From NCBI GenBank assembly GCA_900771305.1, contig CAAGNL010000105.1, positions 1 through 6,476 on the forward strand: 6,476 nt of DNA, written 5' to 3'. The notes under the pieces are model-generated. The model saw only the letters and a list, made by a program, of their open reading frames with translations, was not told the DNA's origin and did not search any database. The stretch is from Kiritimatiellia bacterium (GTDB lineage: Bacteria; Verrucomicrobiota; Kiritimatiellia; RFP12; UBA1067). Positions 5,029 through 6,476 of the stretch are shown here, piece by piece (position 1 is the stretch's first letter; each line of letters opens with the position of its first letter). The translations under genes and the position numbers were made by a program.

Positions 5029-6051
5029 ATGAACGAGAAGGTTCCATTCCGCATGCCGCGCGTCATCGCCTGGGAAGTGACGCGGCGTTGTCCGCTCAAA
5101 TGCCGTCACTGCCGTGCCGGTGCCGCCGACGTCCCCTATTCCAACGAACTCTCGACGGACGAGTGCCTCCGCGTGCTGGATTCCCTCAGCCAAGCCCCCG
5201 ATCCCACAATCCCACAATCCCACAATCAAACAATCCCACCCTCCCCCATGATCATCTGGACCGGTGGTGAACCGATGCTCCGTCCGGACATCCTGCAGCT
5301 GGTCTCTCGCGCAACCGAGCTCGGCATCCGCAGCGTGATGGCCCCCTGCGGCATGCTCGTCACCGAGGAGAGGCTTCGGGAATTGAAATCCGCAGGCGTC
5401 ATGGCCTGCTCGTTCTCCCTCGACGGTCCAGATGCCGCCTCCCACGACGCGTTCCGCGGCGTCCCCGGTGCCTATGACAACGTCACCCGCGCCATGGAGA
5501 TCGCGAAATCCATCGGCATGCCCTTCCAGGTGAACACCACCGTCTCGACGCTCAACGTCAACCGTCTCGAGGAGATCCACGCCAAGGCCGTCGCCCTCGG
5601 CGCGGCGAAGCTGGACCTCTTCTTCCTCGTTCCCGTCGGACGCGGTTCCGCAATCGCCGACTACGCCCTTTCCGATGAACAGACCCGACAGGTCCTCAAC
5701 TGGGCCTTCGCCAAGGCCGAGCAGGGGCCCCTCGCGATCAAGGAGACCTGCTGCCCCTCCGCGCCCGTCCACTGGGCCCAGTGGTCTGCCTTCCACACAC
5801 GCACTGTTCCCCAATCACCCAATCACACAATCAAACAATCACACAATCCCGCAATCTCCTCCCGTCCCTGCGGATGCCTGGGCGGGCGCGGTTTCGCCTT
5901 CCTCTCGCACGTCGGCGATCTGCAGACCTGCGGATTCATCGACAGGCCCTGTGGGAACATCCGCGACTTCGGCTGCGACTTCCGTGCGCTCATCTCCGCC
6001 GCGGACAATCCCCTCGGCCTCGCCGGCACCTGCCGAGAGCAGGCTCAATGA
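5029..6051 (+). CDS. ahbD: AhbD-like radical SAM heme synthase with repeat inserts and a missing C-terminus
   Basis: The 340-residue protein resembles AhbD, the radical SAM decarboxylase that turns iron-coproporphyrin III into heme b in the siroheme-dependent route of anaerobes. Seen: the SAM cluster motif CPLKCRHC (C21, C25, C28), the GGEP motif (79-82), FSLDGPDAASHDAFRG (129-144), FQVNTTVS and LVPVGRG, then the C-terminal GCLGGRGFAFLSHVGDLQTCG (C283, C301). AhbD normally continues as GKCGxCE...CGGCRARA, supplying cysteines for the auxiliary 4Fe-4S cluster. Here it ends at GTCRE (C335) plus QAQ, exactly where a heptamer array begins, so those cysteines are lost. Residues about 58-72 and 260-278 are encoded by two 8-bp repeat arrays, in frame and in loops. 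The start at 5029 fits the family and the promoter; a longer frame to 4975 exists. It may be inactive, or the cluster may be completed otherwise. No other heme gene is in the window. Related AhbC/NirJ enzymes are the alternative. Confidence 0.75.
   Translation: MNEKVPFRMPRVIAWEVTRRCPLKCRHCRAGAADVPYSNELSTDECLRVLDSLSQAPDPTIPQSHNQTIPPSPMIIWTGGEPMLRPDILQLVSRATELGIRSVMAPCGMLVTEERLRELKSAGVMACSFSLDGPDAASHDAFRGVPGAYDNVTRAMEIAKSIGMPFQVNTTVSTLNVNRLEEIHAKAVALGAAKLDLFFLVPVGRGSAIADYALSDEQTRQVLNWAFAKAEQGPLAIKETCCPSAPVHWAQWSAFHTRTVPQSPNHTIKQSHNPAISSRPCGCLGGRGFAFLSHVGDLQTCGFIDRPCGNIRDFGCDFRALISAADNPLGLAGTCREQAQ
5201..5248. repeat. 8-bp tandem repeat array inside ahbD (array 1)
   Basis: Five 8-bp units start at 5201, 5209, 5217, 5225 and 5233: three ATCCCACA, one ATCAAACA and one ATCCCACC, with a decayed C-rich tail to about 5248. 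It encodes roughly PTIPQSHNQTIPPSP between a helix and the strand leading into GGEP, where the family normally has a short loop. The unit resembles, but is one base longer than, the short tandemly repeated repetitive (STRR) heptamers known from cyanobacteria. Confidence 0.85.
5813..5860. repeat. 8-bp tandem repeat array inside ahbD (array 2)
   Basis: Six 8-bp units (AATCACCC, AATCACAC, AATCAAAC, AATCACAC, AATCCCGC, AATCTCCT) run from 5813. Read in the phase of array 1 the third unit is ATCAAACA, the same variant found there, so the two arrays are related. It encodes about PQSPNHTIKQSHNPAISS in the variable linker before the GCLGGRG motif, and the reading frame is kept. Confidence 0.85.
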
Positions 6052-6057
6052 AAGTTT

Positions 6058-6175
6058 CCAATCTTCAGTCTTCAGTCTTCAGTGCTCAATTTTCAGTCTT
6101 CAAAGGCCATCCTTTCCCGGAAACCAAAGATTTCACACTGCACACTGAACACTGAACACTGAAGATTGAACCTAG
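6058..6175. repeat. Inverted pair of 7-bp repeat arrays downstream of ahbD
   Basis: The left arm has heptads of type CTTCAGT at 6063-6104, led by CCAAT; the right arm has heptads CACACTG/AACACTG/AAGATTG at 6134-6168. The right arm is nearly the reverse complement of the left: 6059-6084 pairs with 6143-6168 with only two mismatches. The unit could therefore form a long hairpin with a loop of about 58 bases. It starts 7 bases after the premature ahbD stop. It may act as a transcript end or RNA stabiliser, or be a MITE-like insertion; no transposase or clear target duplication is seen. Confidence 0.8.
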
Positions 6176-6220
6176 AAAAAAGGAGGCTTCAGGCATAAGT
6201 GTGGGTCTACTTTCGCCTCC
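6176..6220 (-). terminator. Minus-strand intrinsic terminator candidate
   Basis: Reading leftward, GGAGGC (6220-6215) pairs with GCCTCC (6187-6182), and six T residues follow (plus-strand A-run 6176-6181). A second short stem, AAGT with ACTT (6197-6200 and 6209-6212), can form within the otherwise long loop. It would end a minus-strand transcript entering from the right edge of the window. There is no T-run in the plus direction, so it does not serve ahbD. Confidence 0.45.
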
Positions 6221-6476
6221 GGCTACGCGCCCTCGCCCAATCCTGGCCTATCCCGGTTTTTCCGGGGTGCCGTTCGTAGACCGTGCGGGGGTGCTCCTGG
6301 GTGCCTGCGGTGAGGCGTGCCGGATTCTGGGGCAACCGTACGCCCGTCCGCGGAAGGTCTTCGGGCTTGTCTTCGCACCGCGCCGCAGATGGACATCTGG
6401 CGGCGGGCGCGAATCCTTCGTCCGACGGCCTTCCGCGTGAGGTTCGTTCGGCTTGCGGCCCCGGAATCCGCCGCAC
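6207..6476 (-). other. Unassigned GC-rich region: partial reading frame or structured transcript
   Basis: No known gene is recognised in the last 300 bases. One minus-strand frame is open from the window edge to a TAG at 6207-6209 (at least 89 codons), just inside the terminator candidate at 6176-6220. Its product is rich in Arg and Pro with no visible domain, as expected of a chance frame in GC-rich DNA. Several hairpins are visible, including CCCGG-TTTTT-CCGGG (6252-6266) and a 10-bp stem with one bulge at 6381-6405, plus the distant pair GGTCTAC (near 6205) and GTAGACC (near 6277). It might be the end of a gene or of a structured RNA. I looked for RNase P, tmRNA, SRP and rRNA signatures and saw none. 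Confidence 0.25.

Noticed and set aside
4858..5814. Minus-strand open frame of 318 codons antisense to ahbD
   Set aside because: Gly/Asp-rich composition typical of a shadow of a GC-rich gene. It stays open partly because the 8-bp repeat is largely stop-free on both strands.
5201..6175. CRISPR array
   Set aside because: The repeats are 7-8 bp, directly adjacent and without unique spacers, so they are simple tandem arrays and not CRISPR.

Overview
The window looks like a bacterial contig with two parts of different character. Positions 1 to about 1980 are moderate in GC and read as an eroded accessory region: a toxin-antitoxin pair whose toxin is cut to a stub, a complete ORF6N-domain protein, two overlapping restriction-modification remnants and a small XRE-type regulator. 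From about 2000 onward the DNA is visibly GC-rich and carries ordinary chromosomal functions. The starts of the three complete genes there have no well-placed Shine-Dalgarno sequence, and the two divergent ones look leaderless. Short-unit repeat arrays are scattered through it. The taxon cannot be fixed from this. An anaerobic, GC-rich host lineage (for example in the PVC group) is a guess, based on an AhbD-type heme enzyme, gut-type accessory genes and the repeats.

Layout, left to right. 1-127: a LexA-like palindrome, a GC hairpin, a sigma70-like promoter and a tandem direct repeat in front of a RelB/DinJ antitoxin (128-385, +). The toxin gene right after it (388-474, +) keeps about 22 YoeB/Txe-like residues and then runs into unrelated DNA. 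On the minus strand, reading leftward from 1847: an XRE regulator (1623-1847), the first 33 codons of an unidentified partner gene overlapping it by ATGA (1525-1626), a fragment of a C5-cytosine methyltransferase in another frame (1404-1553), and an ORF6N/PLD-like protein (454-1407) whose start overlaps the stop of the methyltransferase fragment. This looks like a restriction-modification operon collapsed by deletions while regulator and ORF6N gene survived. 1848-2142 holds the XRE promoter, a two-way terminator hairpin and a perfect 30-bp palindrome.

2143-4982 (-) is a likely operon: a soluble PAS-GAF-like hybrid histidine kinase with a receiver domain, then a HAD-type 5'-nucleotidase. The kinase diverges from an AhbD-like radical SAM heme synthase (5029-6051, +). 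The 46 bp between the two start codons contain back-to-back -10 elements flanking a perfect inverted repeat, so the genes may be co-regulated.

The ahbD-like gene is the oddest object here. Two related arrays of an 8-bp repeat sit in frame inside it, and its last cluster-binding cysteines are missing where a third array, of 7-bp units arranged as an inverted repeat, begins. The last 300 bp hold no recognisable gene, only a possible minus-strand reading frame or structured transcript ending in a terminator-like hairpin. I found no complete new defence or mobile system. The best leads are the repeat arrays inside ahbD, the fusion scars of the restriction-modification remnant and the divergent operator.
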